Part shown: one piece after another, positions 43,800 through 53,405 of the stretch
Position numbering within the stretch: position 1 is the first letter of the stretch
Layout of the letters: each line of letters starts with the position of its first letter
Source of the DNA: Erwinia tracheiphila
Lineage (GTDB): Bacteria; Pseudomonadota; Gammaproteobacteria; Enterobacterales; Enterobacteriaceae
Assembly (NCBI RefSeq): GCF_021365465.1
Contig: NZ_CP089932.1
Location: 4,836,001-4,900,000, forward strand
DNA length: 64,000 nucleotides
Direction: 5' to 3'
Translations under genes and position numbers: made by a program
Notes under the pieces: model-generated
The model's input: only the letters and a program-made list of their open reading frames with translations
Databases searched by the model: none
Told to the model about the DNA's origin: nothing

Positions 43800-45989
43800 A
43801 TGATTTTTATGGATAATATTATATCTTCAAAGAATCGCGGTCTTTTATCCGTTGTCTTTTATTCATGTTTTTTATTTACGCATTTTGCTTGCAATGAAGC
43901 TGCAGCTGCCTCCATGGAGATCGGGCCATCGCCAGATAACACAGCAAACAGTGTGGTTACTCCCCGCTTTACGGCGGCGTTTAAAAATACCGATATTCGT
44001 GAATTCATCAATATTGTCAGTAAAAACCTGCATAAAACCATTATCATTGATTCGCATGTGCAAGGTGAAGTCTCGGTGCACAGCTACGAGCAGCTCACGG
44101 CCGATCAGTACTATCAGTTTTTCCTCAACGTGCTGGAGGTGTACGGCTATACAGTAATTACCAACAGCGATAACATTCTGAAAGTGGTACCTTCTGAAAA
44201 AGGCGAGCGCGCGGCTCTGACCGCGCAGAAAAAAAAACTCAATGGCGCAGAAATCGTGGTCCGCATCGTGCCGATGCAAAACCTCTCAGGCGATTCGCTT
44301 GCGCCGATCCTCGACAAGTTCAACAACAACATGGGTGTGGGCAGCGTCCGCTACTATAAGCCAGGCAACTCGCTGCTGATAACCGGCCGTGCCGATGAAG
44401 TACGGACCCTTGAGGCCATCGTGTTGGATCTGGATAAAAACAGCAGCAACCGCACCTCGGTCGACATTATTCCGGTTCGCAATACCAAACCTTCCGTCAT
44501 TAAAAAAGCGGTCACCGATATCTACAGCAGCAGCGACGACAGCAGCGCCGACAGTGAATTCTCGCGTCCGAAATTGGTGGCGGAGGATCAGGCAAAAGTG
44601 CTGCTGGTCAATGGCACCGATAAGGCACGCCAGACGGTGCGCAGCATTATTGCCCGGCTGGATAAGGTCGCCAATGCGAAAGACAATTCCAAGGTTATCT
44701 TCCTGAAATACACCGATGCGGTAGACATGGCAAAACTCCTCTCTTCCTACGGAGGAACAAACAACGACAGCGATCACAATGTACAAAACGCAGGTGATGT
44801 AGGCACTGGCACTGGCAGTAGCGATGGTGAGCATGCTCAGAACGATAGCAGCAGCAACTTCGGCGAGCAGAACCAGTTCCTGTCCAATAACAGCACCCAG
44901 TTCAGCAGCGACTACGGCTCTTCGCTCAACAGTGGTAGCCCGATATTTGAAGGAGCCAGTGTGCACGCGGACAAAGCCAATAACGCGCTGGTGGTTCATG
45001 CCCCCGAAGAGGAGATGCGTGAGATCGAGTCCATCATAAACAAGCTGGACATCCGCCGCAATCAGGTGCTGGTGGAAGCAATCATTGTTGAAATACAGGA
45101 TGCCGATGGCCTGAATCTAGGTGTTTCGTGGGCCAACGCCCTGGGCGGCGGCTTCGGCTATAACAGCGACGGCGACTCCAACCGTGTAACCAGGGCGGCT
45201 AATGGCTTTGGCGAAAACCAACCGATTGCCTCGGCGCTGAAGGAGTCCGGCGGGCTGGTGGCAGGTTTCTATCACGGCAACTGGGGTTTTCTGTTCAGCG
45301 CACTGGAAAGCAACAAGCACAACAACATTCTGGCTACACCGAGCATCGTAACCCTCGACAACCGCCAGGCAGAGTTCAACGTCGGCCAAGATATTCCGAT
45401 CCTCACTGGCTCTCAAACCACCAACAGCGATAACATCTTCAACACCGTTGAGCGCCGCACGGTGGGGTTCAAGTTTAAAATTCGCTCAATGATTGACCAG
45501 GGTAATACAGTACAGCTGTACATCAGCCAGGAGATCTCCAGCCTGACCGATGCCAACACCGCCAACATCGACAGCAAGCTGGGCGCGGTCTTTAATATCC
45601 GCACCGTCAACAACGTGGTGCAGGTTGAAAACGGCGAAACTGTGGTGATCGGTGGCCTGCTGGACAAAGAGCAGAACAACCGAGTCAGCAAAGTGCCGCT
45701 GCTGGGGGACATTCCGTGGATCGGTGGACTGTTCCGTTATACCTCCCACAATGATACCAAACGCAACCTGATGCTGTTCATTCGCCCACACATTATTCGT
45801 GTTCAGGATCGCTATAACGATTTCACCGCCAGTCAGTATGCCAGCTTTAAGGAAGATCAGCAGAAAGACAACCCCGAGCTGGTGAAATCGTTGGAACCTC
45901 ACCTCTCCGGCAGGAGCGCAAGTAGCCGTGAGTCTATCGCTCATATCCAGAGCAATATTGCCGAATTTGCCCGGGAAGTAGCGGAATAA
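43800..45989 (+). CDS. gspD: Type II secretion secretin GspD
   Basis: 729 residues from the ATG at 43800 (alternatives at 43761 and 43809; start uncertain). Outer-membrane channel. A signal peptide (LSVVFYSCFLFTHFACNEAAAA) is followed by the N0 domain (FTAAFKNTDIREFINIVSKN), N1-N3 domains with a Ser/Asn/Asp-rich loop (about residues 330-390) and the secretin core with the conserved VPLLGDIPWIGGLFR and RPHIIR. The last about 60 residues form a likely S-domain for pilotin binding, fitting the gspS gene at the operon's end. Confidence 0.93.
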   Translation: MIFMDNIISSKNRGLLSVVFYSCFLFTHFACNEAAAASMEIGPSPDNTANSVVTPRFTAAFKNTDIREFINIVSKNLHKTIIIDSHVQGEVSVHSYEQLTADQYYQFFLNVLEVYGYTVITNSDNILKVVPSEKGERAALTAQKKKLNGAEIVVRIVPMQNLSGDSLAPILDKFNNNMGVGSVRYYKPGNSLLITGRADEVRTLEAIVLDLDKNSSNRTSVDIIPVRNTKPSVIKKAVTDIYSSSDDSSADSEFSRPKLVAEDQAKVLLVNGTDKARQTVRSIIARLDKVANAKDNSKVIFLKYTDAVDMAKLLSSYGGTNNDSDHNVQNAGDVGTGTGSSDGEHAQNDSSSNFGEQNQFLSNNSTQFSSDYGSSLNSGSPIFEGASVHADKANNALVVHAPEEEMREIESIINKLDIRRNQVLVEAIIVEIQDADGLNLGVSWANALGGGFGYNSDGDSNRVTRAANGFGENQPIASALKESGGLVAGFYHGNWGFLFSALESNKHNNILATPSIVTLDNRQAEFNVGQDIPILTGSQTTNSDNIFNTVERRTVGFKFKIRSMIDQGNTVQLYISQEISSLTDANTANIDSKLGAVFNIRTVNNVVQVENGETVVIGGLLDKEQNNRVSKVPLLGDIPWIGGLFRYTSHNDTKRNLMLFIRPHIIRVQDRYNDFTASQYASFKEDQQKDNPELVKSLEPHLSGRSASSRESIAHIQSNIAEFAREVAE

Positions 45990-47470
45990 TGAAGGGGAAA
46001 CTGCTCAGTCTCGAGTGGTCGCAGCAGCATGGAATATTGCTGGGCGAGCAGGATGGCACCCCGGCGCTGTTCTACCGCTCCGGTGTTGCCCCTCTGGCGC
46101 TGATGAGCGCGATGCGCAGCATCGGGAGCGAAACGCCACTGCTGCATCTGGACGATGAGAGTTTCTCCAGCCGACTAATTAGCCGCTTTCAGCATAGCAG
46201 CTCTGGTGCCAGCGAAGTGATGGCCGAGCTGGGCAGCGAGCTGGATATGTATCAGCTGGCAGATGCCCTGCCGAACCACGAAGAGCTGATGAACGAAGAC
46301 AGCGATGCGCCCATCGTCCGGCTGATTAACGCCATTCTCAGCCAGGCGATCAAAGAACGCGCGTCGGACGTGCATATTGAGCCATTCGGGCTGCTCATCG
46401 CGGTGCGTTTTCGCATCGACGGCGTGCTGCACAAAATGCTGGAGCCCGAGCGGCGGCTGGCTTCTATGCTGGTTTCACGTATTAAGGTGATGTCCAAGCT
46501 GGACATCGCAGAAAAACGTATGCCGCAGGACGGGCGTATCAGCCTGCGCCTCGGCCATCAGGCTATCGATGTACGCGTCTCGGTGATCCCCTGTAGCCAT
46601 GGTGAGCGGGTGGTCATGCGCCTGCTGGATAAAAATGTGGTGCCGCTATCACTTTCCCACCTGGGAATGTCAGAGGCGCTGTGCAAGCGGGTAATGATGC
46701 TTGCAAACCGTCCTAACGGCATCTTTCTGGTCACTGGCCCCACTGGATCCGGGAAAAGCACCACGCTGTACGCGGTCATCTCGGCGCTCAACCGCGCCGA
46801 GCGCAATATCATGACCATCGAAGATCCAGTGGAGTACGACATCGCCGGCATATCCCAGACCCAGGTAAACCCGAAAGTTGAGATGACTTTTGCACACGGG
46901 CTGCGGGCCATCCTGCGCCAGGACCCTGACGTGATTCTGATTGGCGAAATTCGCGATCACGAAACGGCACAAATTGCGGTGCAGGCTTCCCTGACCGGCC
47001 ACATGGTGCTTGCGACCCTGCACACTAACACCTCCGTGGGGGCAATCACCCGCCTGCAGGACATGGGGGTAGAGCCTTTTTTGCTATCCGGCTCGTTGAG
47101 CGGCGTGCTGGCTCAACGGCTGGTGAGGCGGTTGTGCAAGCACTGCCGCCGTCCGGTGACCCTGATCAAAGAAGAGTGCCAGTCGCTGGGTGTCCCTTGG
47201 CGCGACGGCCTCGCGGCGTGGGTGCCCGGCGGCTGTGAACACTGCCACCACTCGGGCTACCGGGGGCGCACCTCGCTGCATGAAATTCTGGTGCTCAATG
47301 GCACCATGCGCAGCAGGATCCATCAGAATGTCAACGAGGCGGAGCTGGTGGCCCTGAGCGACAATTTCATGTCGCTGCGCCTGGACGGCTTTGCCAAGAT
47401 CCTGGTTGGCGTTACCAGCGTTGAAGAGGTGCTGCGCGCCACCGGCGAGGTTGAAGGCAATGAGATATAG
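45989..47470 (+). CDS. gspE: Type II secretion ATPase GspE
   Basis: 493 residues. Cytoplasmic hexameric ATPase that drives pseudopilus assembly. N1E/N2E domains, then Walker A GPTGSGKST, Asp box (MTIEDPVEYDI), Walker B LRQDPDVILIGEIRD, His box (TGHMVLATLHTNT) and the tetracysteine CXXC pair (CKHC..CEHCHHSGY). Start overlaps the gspD stop (TAATG). Confidence 0.96.
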   Translation: MKGKLLSLEWSQQHGILLGEQDGTPALFYRSGVAPLALMSAMRSIGSETPLLHLDDESFSSRLISRFQHSSSGASEVMAELGSELDMYQLADALPNHEELMNEDSDAPIVRLINAILSQAIKERASDVHIEPFGLLIAVRFRIDGVLHKMLEPERRLASMLVSRIKVMSKLDIAEKRMPQDGRISLRLGHQAIDVRVSVIPCSHGERVVMRLLDKNVVPLSLSHLGMSEALCKRVMMLANRPNGIFLVTGPTGSGKSTTLYAVISALNRAERNIMTIEDPVEYDIAGISQTQVNPKVEMTFAHGLRAILRQDPDVILIGEIRDHETAQIAVQASLTGHMVLATLHTNTSVGAITRLQDMGVEPFLLSGSLSGVLAQRLVRRLCKHCRRPVTLIKEECQSLGVPWRDGLAAWVPGGCEHCHHSGYRGRTSLHEILVLNGTMRSRIHQNVNEAELVALSDNFMSLRLDGFAKILVGVTSVEEVLRATGEVEGNEI

Positions 47471-48659
47471 CTTTCTGGCCTCCGACTCGCAGGGGCAGGA
47501 GATCCGCGGCACCCTTGAGGCGAATTCAGAATCACACCTGCGCGACCTGCTGCGCGAGAAAAAAATGACCCTGCTTGCTGCCCGGCAGCGGGAAAACGCC
47601 ACAGGCCTGCGCCGCCGCCAGCAGCGCATAAGCGATGCCGATCTGTCGCTTATGACCCGCCAGCTAGCGACCATGGTCGCCTCGTCGATGCCGCTGGACG
47701 AAGCGCTTCACGCAGTGGCCCATCAGTCGGAAAAGCCCGCCGTGGCCCGCGTGGTCCAGCAGTTACGGGAAATGGTCGTATCCGGCCTGAGCTTCGAGCA
47801 GGCGCTTCTCAGCTTTCCCCACACCTTCGAGCGATTTTACTGCGCAATGGTAGCAGCCGGAGAAGCCAGCGGCTATCTCAACGTGGTTCTGCTGCGTCTT
47901 GCCCAGTACATCGAAAAGCGCCAGATCATGAAGAATAAACTGGTGCAGGTGCTTCTCTACCCTGCGTTGCTGACGCTGGTGACTATCGGCGTCGTGACCA
48001 TTCTGCTCACCTCGGTGGTGCCGCAGGTAATGAGCCAGTTTATCCAGATGAAAGTTGAGCTGCCGTGGACTACCCGCCTGCTGCTGACCCTCAGCGACTC
48101 AATTCGCGACTTCGGTGTGCCGGTGGTGGCGGTTCTGATGGGCGGTCTGATGGCCTGGCGCTGGTCGCTGCGCAAGCCGGAAAATATGCTGTGCTTTCAC
48201 CGGCGGATGCTCAGGATTCCCATCGCTGGTCGGCTGGCGCGGGAGATTAATGCTGCGCGCTACGCCAAAACGCTCTGCATTCTTACCGCCAGCGCCGTGC
48301 CGCTGCTGGAGTCGATGCGCATCGCCGCCCGAGTGCTGGCCAACAGCTATGCCCGCCAGCAGTTGACCGACGCCTGTGAGCAGGTATACGAAGGCAAAAG
48401 CCTGCACCAAGCGCTGTCCGCCACTCGTCTGTTTTCACCGATGATGAACCACATGATCGCCGCCGGCGAGCGCAGCGGCGAGCTGAACCAGATGCTGGAG
48501 CACGCCGCCGATCTGCAGGACGAGATCCTCAACCACAGGCTGACGTTGTCGCTGGGCATTTTTGAACAGGCGCTGATCATCGTGATGGCCTCGGCAGTGC
48601 TGTTCATCATCATGTCGATTCTGCAACCGATTCTTAAACTCAATACTATGGTAGGATAA
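47460..48659 (+). CDS. gspF: Type II secretion inner-membrane platform protein GspF
   Basis: 399 residues from the ATG at 47460 (MRYSFLASDSQGQEIRGTLE), the usual GspF start, overlapping gspE by 11 bp. Two T2SSF domains (MTRQLATMVASSMPLDEALH and ARYAKTLCILTASAVPLLES) and three membrane helices (LLYPALLTLVTIGVVTILL, VPVVAVLMGGLMAWRW, LIIVMASAVLFIIMSIL). Intact. Confidence 0.95.
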   Translation: MRYSFLASDSQGQEIRGTLEANSESHLRDLLREKKMTLLAARQRENATGLRRRQQRISDADLSLMTRQLATMVASSMPLDEALHAVAHQSEKPAVARVVQQLREMVVSGLSFEQALLSFPHTFERFYCAMVAAGEASGYLNVVLLRLAQYIEKRQIMKNKLVQVLLYPALLTLVTIGVVTILLTSVVPQVMSQFIQMKVELPWTTRLLLTLSDSIRDFGVPVVAVLMGGLMAWRWSLRKPENMLCFHRRMLRIPIAGRLAREINAARYAKTLCILTASAVPLLESMRIAARVLANSYARQQLTDACEQVYEGKSLHQALSATRLFSPMMNHMIAAGERSGELNQMLEHAADLQDEILNHRLTLSLGIFEQALIIVMASAVLFIIMSILQPILKLNTMVG

Positions 48660-48681
48660 CAACCTAACAGGAGTACTCTGT

Positions 48682-49125
48682 ATGGCACATTCGCGCTATC
48701 TGCGTCGTGGACAAAAAGGTTTCACACTGCTCGAAGTGATGGTAGTCATTGTGATTATAGGGCTGATGGCAATGCTGGTTATTCCCAACATTATGGGCAG
48801 CAAGGCCAAAGCCGACCAGCAGAAGGCGAAAGCCGATATCAGTATGCTCGAGAGTTCGCTGGAGATGTACCATCTCGATAACAATCGCTACCCCACCACC
48901 GAGCAGGGGCTGCAGGCGCTGGTGAAAAAGCCGGTAGACGATCCACTCCCGGCCCATTATGACGACGGTGGCTATATCAAGCACCTGCCCAAAGATCCGT
49001 GGGGCCACGATTACCAGTTGCTGAACCCGGGCAAGCACGGCAGCATCGACGTTTACTCCATTGGGTCGGACGGTAAAGAAGATACCGAAGATGATATCGG
49101 CAACTGGGCCGCGGAGTCACCCTAG
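48682..49125 (+). CDS. gspG: Major pseudopilin GspG
   Basis: 147 residues. Prepilin leader ending RRGQKG, then FTLLEVMVVIVIIGLMAMLV with Glu5. The C-terminal Ca-binding loop region (DGKEDTEDDIGNW) is typical of GspG. CAGGAG lies before the ATG. It forms the shaft of the pseudopilus after processing by GspO. Confidence 0.96.
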   Translation: MAHSRYLRRGQKGFTLLEVMVVIVIIGLMAMLVIPNIMGSKAKADQQKAKADISMLESSLEMYHLDNNRYPTTEQGLQALVKKPVDDPLPAHYDDGGYIKHLPKDPWGHDYQLLNPGKHGSIDVYSIGSDGKEDTEDDIGNWAAESP

Positions 49126-49126
49126 G

Positions 49127-49522
49127 GTGACGGAATGTTCAGCCACGACAGCGACGCTGGCCTCCGGTCAGCGCGGCATTGTGCTGCTTGAGATTCTGGT
49201 GGCGCTGGTGATCCTCGCGGTCACCGGCAGTGAGGTGATTTTCTTTGCTGCCCAGCAACTTACCCTTATAAGCCAGCTTAAAGCGACATTGTACGCGGGC
49301 TGGGTGGCGGATAACCAGCTGGTGCAGCTGCATCTCTCCCCCGGCCCTCGGACCCGCGAGTGGGTTCAGGGCGAAAACCTGATGGGCGGCCGCAGCTGGC
49401 GCTGGCGCTACCGCTACGCCGACAGCTCCGTGCGCGGCGTGGACACGCTGGAAATTGAGGTTTTTCGCCCCGGTGATCGCAGTTCGCTGGTCTCTGTCAA
49501 CACGCTGGTAGTGGCACAATGA
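49127..49522 (+). CDS. gspI: Minor pseudopilin GspI
   Basis: 131 residues from a GTG one base after the gspG stop, which I prefer to upstream in-frame starts inside gspG. Prepilin site QRG before IVLLEILVALVILAVTG (Glu5 present). Length and position between G and J fit GspI. There is no gspH between G and I, where most T2SS operons have it. Confidence 0.87.
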   Translation: MTECSATTATLASGQRGIVLLEILVALVILAVTGSEVIFFAAQQLTLISQLKATLYAGWVADNQLVQLHLSPGPRTREWVQGENLMGGRSWRWRYRYADSSVRGVDTLEIEVFRPGDRSSLVSVNTLVVAQ

Positions 49523-50070
49523 ACCGCCAGCGCGGCTTTACCCTGCTGGAGATGCTCCTCGGCATGACACTTATCGCCATTGTCTCCCTCAGCGCCTGGT
49601 ATTTGTTGGCCGGCATGAGCCGCAGCCAGCAGATGATGCTATCGAAGGGGGGAAAGCTCAAGGCCATTAACCGAGTGTTCAACATCCTGTCGGACGACTT
49701 CTCCCACGCGGTGATGCGCACCAGGGCAAAAGCAGGCGCGACGGATCTTCAGCTGCAAACCGGCGATGTTTCACTGGTTCGCCTGCTGCGCAAAGAGCCG
49801 CGCAGCGCAGGAGTACAGCTGGAGCAGGTGGAGTGGTATCTTCAAAACAACACCCTCTATCGCCGGAGCTGGCTGCTGGCACCAGGCGTGCAGGTCATTA
49901 ACCAGCGCCAGCTCGCCGGCGTCAGCGTATTTCACCTGCGCTTTTACCAACAGGGGCTGTGGCAACCTCAGCTGTTAAGTGGCGATACGCTACCGCAGGC
50001 GGTTGAAATCACCCTGGCGGTGAACGGGCTGGGCGAAGTACAGCGGCTGACGCTGATGGGAGAACAGTAG
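49519..50070 (+). CDS. gspJ: Minor pseudopilin GspJ
   Basis: 183 residues. Prepilin site RQRG before FTLLEMLLGMTLIAIVSLSA. Overlaps gspI by 4 bp and gspK by 1 bp. Part of the I-J-K tip complex. Confidence 0.93.
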   Translation: MNRQRGFTLLEMLLGMTLIAIVSLSAWYLLAGMSRSQQMMLSKGGKLKAINRVFNILSDDFSHAVMRTRAKAGATDLQLQTGDVSLVRLLRKEPRSAGVQLEQVEWYLQNNTLYRRSWLLAPGVQVINQRQLAGVSVFHLRFYQQGLWQPQLLSGDTLPQAVEITLAVNGLGEVQRLTLMGEQ

Positions 50071-50969
50071 TGCGCCCGTCCGCCCCTGCTGGCGAGCGCG
50101 GCATGATTTTGCTGATGGTCCTGCTGGTCATCAGCCTGATCATGGTGATGATCGCCAGCCTTTCCCGCACAGGACAAACCACGCGCCAGAGCGTGAGCAG
50201 CGCACAGCAACGGCTGCAGGCCAAATGGCAGCTGCTGGGGGCGGAAGCGGCGGTGGCCGCCGAGCTCCAGCTCCAGCTGGACGGCAACGGCGGTATTCTG
50301 CCCGACGCCGCCAGCTGGCTGCGGTCGCGCTCGGTGCGGGTAAGCGGCGGCGATGTGCGCTACGTCCTGCGCGATCTCGGCGCATGCTTCAATCTCAACT
50401 GGCTGCTGGCAAGCGTAAAAAAAGGACAGGAAGGCAACCAAGATATACTGATGCCAGACGCCTGGTTTCAGCAGTTGCTCGTGCGCATCGGCGCTGGCCA
50501 AAGCCTCAGCGTTCAGAGGCTGCGGGACATGTTGCAGGGATATTTGTTTCGCGATGATAGCCAGCTGCTGGCAGTTGCCGTGATCCCCCCGGCCCCCTGG
50601 CAGCGTCTGTTGGGGCAGATTTGTGTCGTCAGCGGGCTCGCCGAGAACCCGAAGCTGAACGTCAACGGCCTGACATCCGATCAGTTGCCGCTGCTGCAGG
50701 CGGCGCTTAAAAAGCCGGTAGACGATGGGCGACTGCGACAGCTGCTGGCCAGCCGTCCCGATAAGGGCTGGAAAGATCAGAAAGAGATCCCGGTGGCCCT
50801 GCTTGATGGTCTGCCGATCACGGCGCTGTTTCGCTACAGCAGCAATGATTACCAGCTTTCGCTGGAGAGCGCAGCGCCGGGCGGCAACTGGATTTTGCGC
50901 ACGTACCTTCATTATGAGAAACAAAAAATGCACGTAGTTTATCGTCAGTTTGATGACAACACAGAATGA
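50070..50969 (+). CDS. gspK: Minor pseudopilin GspK
   Basis: 299 residues, GTG start sharing its first base with the gspJ stop. Prepilin site GERG before MILLMVLLVISLIMVMI; Glu5 is absent, as is usual for the tip pseudopilin GspK. The large C-terminal domain has features such as LNVNGLTSDQLPLL. Overlaps gspL by 4 bp. Confidence 0.93.
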   Translation: MRPSAPAGERGMILLMVLLVISLIMVMIASLSRTGQTTRQSVSSAQQRLQAKWQLLGAEAAVAAELQLQLDGNGGILPDAASWLRSRSVRVSGGDVRYVLRDLGACFNLNWLLASVKKGQEGNQDILMPDAWFQQLLVRIGAGQSLSVQRLRDMLQGYLFRDDSQLLAVAVIPPAPWQRLLGQICVVSGLAENPKLNVNGLTSDQLPLLQAALKKPVDDGRLRQLLASRPDKGWKDQKEIPVALLDGLPITALFRYSSNDYQLSLESAAPGGNWILRTYLHYEKQKMHVVYRQFDDNTE

Positions 50970-52165
50970 AGATGCGCTTTCTGCTAGCTCGTCCGCCGGG
51001 CAGACGCCTCTTTTTACGCCTGCCGCTGACGGACGACGGCCCGATGGCGTGGTGGTGTGGTGATCCTCAGACGCCGCACGAGGCGCAGTCCGGCGAACTG
51101 TCCAGTGCCGCTGCGCTGAATGAACTGCCGGATAGCATGCGTTCGCTTCCTGCCGTGCTGTGGCTGCCTGCCGAACAGTGCGTACTGGAGCCGGTAACCT
51201 TCAGCGGTAAATCGCGGCTGCGCCCGGCGCAGCTGGCACAGCTGCTGGGTGAAAGCCTCGGCGAAGATTTGGATGGCTGGCTATGGTGGCGCCTACCGAC
51301 AAAAGCATCCCGGCTGCTGCTGCTGGGGTGTCCTGCTGCGTGGCTGAACGAGGTGCTGAACGCGATAAACGCCTGCGGCCTGCACATCGTGCAGCTGCTG
51401 CCGGAGCTGGCTGCCCTGCCTGACGACGACGCGGTGATAACCTTCGCCGGCGGCCGCTGGTTGTACCGTGAGCGCGACGGGCTGGGAGCTTGGCTGCATC
51501 CGAGCTGGGTGGCCAACATCTTGCCTCAGTGGCGCGATCCTGCCCAGCTGACGCTGTACGGCCCGGCACCGATAGCTGGTGTCAGCTGGGCGGCTCAACA
51601 TGACGACTGCGGGGAGGCGTTGCTCGCACGCCGCAGCGCAGACTGCGCCATAAACCTGCTTTCGCAGCTGCCTACATCGCTGCAGCCCCGCAGCCGCACG
51701 CGCTACTGGCCTTGGACCGTTGGGCTGGCCGCAGCAGCAATGGTGCTGGCCTTGGGCGCAACGCTTACGTCTGCCCTGCACCTGCACCTGCAGGCTAGCC
51801 AGGACAAGCAGAAGATAAGCGCGCTATATAAGCACTGGTTACCACAGGACAAGCGCGAAGACACAGACGAAGTGGATCGCCTCCGGCGCTATCGGCGCAG
51901 CTTTATACAGCAGTTCGGTAGCATCAATTTCTTCAACGCCTTCTGCCAGTACGTCCAGTTTCAGAGACAGTGGCAAGCTCCCAAAGTGCAGAAGCTGGCA
52001 TTTGACGATAAGCGCGCACTGGTCGTGGAAGTGAACCTGAGCGAAGCCGACGCGAAGCGCGCCGCAGAGCAGGCGAAGCAGGCGAACATTGCTGTAAAAT
52101 TCGGAGCGGCGGCGCAGGGAAGAATTACCGTCACTTTTACGCTGCGGGGGCCAAATGATAATTGA
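50966..52165 (+). CDS. gspL: Type II secretion platform protein GspL
   Basis: 399 residues. A cytoplasmic actin-like domain that holds GspE (about 1-240), one membrane helix (WTVGLAAAAMVLALGATLTS) and a periplasmic ferredoxin-like domain. GC-rich like the rest of the operon. Overlaps gspM by 11 bp. Confidence 0.92.
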   Translation: MKMRFLLARPPGRRLFLRLPLTDDGPMAWWCGDPQTPHEAQSGELSSAAALNELPDSMRSLPAVLWLPAEQCVLEPVTFSGKSRLRPAQLAQLLGESLGEDLDGWLWWRLPTKASRLLLLGCPAAWLNEVLNAINACGLHIVQLLPELAALPDDDAVITFAGGRWLYRERDGLGAWLHPSWVANILPQWRDPAQLTLYGPAPIAGVSWAAQHDDCGEALLARRSADCAINLLSQLPTSLQPRSRTRYWPWTVGLAAAAMVLALGATLTSALHLHLQASQDKQKISALYKHWLPQDKREDTDEVDRLRRYRRSFIQQFGSINFFNAFCQYVQFQRQWQAPKVQKLAFDDKRALVVEVNLSEADAKRAAEQAKQANIAVKFGAAAQGRITVTFTLRGPNDN

Positions 52166-52601
52166 TCTACACCGCTGGCGCACGCCGCTTATCGTCCTCT
52201 GCGTCTTTATCGTGCTGCAGGGCGCGGCCTTCTGGCTACTCGCCACCGTCAGCGGCGATGCACAGATCGCCCGCTGCCAGCTGGCGTGGATGCAAAAGCA
52301 GCAGGATGTTGTGAACTGGATAAACCACAAGCCCGACAGCGTCGCTTTTAGCATGCCGCTGGTCGAGGCGGTCACGGAGAGCGCCAGTTCGGCAGGGATT
52401 GCGCTGCCGTCGCCGGTTAGCGGCGGCGAGACGGTGCAAATTACCCTCACCAGTGTCGAGTTTAACCGGCTGATTTTGTGGTTGCAGCAGCTGCAGCAGA
52501 CCTATGGCACGAAGGTGCTGGAGCTGGAGTTGACCTCGGCCGCCGTTGGCGAAGTCAACGTGCCCCGGCTGGTTCTGGGGCGTCCGCCCCGGGTGCAGTA
52601 G
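52155..52601 (+). CDS. gspM: Type II secretion platform protein GspM
   Basis: 148 residues: short cytoplasmic tail, membrane helix (LIVLCVFIVLQGAAFWLLAT), periplasmic domain ending RLVLGRPPRVQ. Partner of GspL. gspO starts immediately after its stop. No gspN follows. Confidence 0.9.
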   Translation: MIIDLHRWRTPLIVLCVFIVLQGAAFWLLATVSGDAQIARCQLAWMQKQQDVVNWINHKPDSVAFSMPLVEAVTESASSAGIALPSPVSGGETVQITLTSVEFNRLILWLQQLQQTYGTKVLELELTSAAVGEVNVPRLVLGRPPRVQ

Positions 52602-53372
52602 ATGCCTGTGCCTACAATGAGCTGGTTTATCCTGTCGCTGCTGATCGGCCTGTGCCTCGGCAGCATCATGAACATGGTGGTCTACCGACTACCCGCCATG
52701 CTGCACGCAGCACCGGCGCTTAATTTATTCTGGCCGCCTTCTCACTGTCCGCGCTGCGACCACAGGATTCGCTGGTATGACAATATTCCGATGTTTAGCT
52801 GGCTGGCGTTACGCGGACGCTGCCGCAGCTGCCGTGCGCCCATCGGCCGACGCTACCTCTTGCTGGAGTTGAGCCTGGGGGGGTGGGGAGTGCTCTGCGC
52901 GTGGTGGCTGCCGCCGGGTCTCAGCTGGGCGGCTTTTATGATGTACGGCGCGTTGCTGATGGCGATGGCGTGGATTGATTATCTGCATCGGCTGCTGCCC
53001 GATCTGCTGACTCAGTCGCTGCTGTGGATGGGGCTGCTGTGGCACCTGGTTGACGATCGGGTACTGCTGGAGGATGCTGTGGTGGGCGCGATTGCTGGCT
53101 ACCTGACCCTGGCTCTGATCTACTGGCTGGGCCGCTGGCGCTATGGTTTTGAGGTCATGGGCCAGGGCGACATGAAGTGTCTGGCCGCGCTTGGTGCCTG
53201 GCTCGGCTGGCAGGCGCTGCCCTCGGTGCTCCTGCTAGCTTCTCTGTTTACGCTGGCTCTGGCGTTGTGGCACATTGTCCGCAAGCGCGCACACAGGGGC
53301 AGTGAGTTTCCGTTCGGTCCCGGCCTGGCACTTGCGGGGCTGGTGTTTCTCTATTATCCCGTCCAGCTGTAA
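52602..53372 (+). CDS. gspO: Prepilin peptidase GspO
   Basis: 256 residues. Cys-rich cytoplasmic loop CPRCDHRIRWYDNIPMFSWL..CRSCRAPIG (two CXXC pairs) and the two catalytic Asp of the aspartyl prepilin peptidases in MAWIDYLHRLLPD and GQGDMKCLAALGAWLGW. Cleaves and N-methylates GspG, I, J and K. About eight membrane helices. Confidence 0.95.
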   Translation: MPVPTMSWFILSLLIGLCLGSIMNMVVYRLPAMLHAAPALNLFWPPSHCPRCDHRIRWYDNIPMFSWLALRGRCRSCRAPIGRRYLLLELSLGGWGVLCAWWLPPGLSWAAFMMYGALLMAMAWIDYLHRLLPDLLTQSLLWMGLLWHLVDDRVLLEDAVVGAIAGYLTLALIYWLGRWRYGFEVMGQGDMKCLAALGAWLGWQALPSVLLLASLFTLALALWHIVRKRAHRGSEFPFGPGLALAGLVFLYYPVQL

Positions 53373-53405
53373 TGGTCCGGGACTCACAGTTCATAAGATG
53401 AGAGT

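Noticed and set aside
44286..44999. 237-codon ORF opposite gspD and other long antisense frames in the gsp operon
   Set aside because: Shadows of high-GC coding DNA; the plus-strand genes are tightly overlapped and fully motif-supported.
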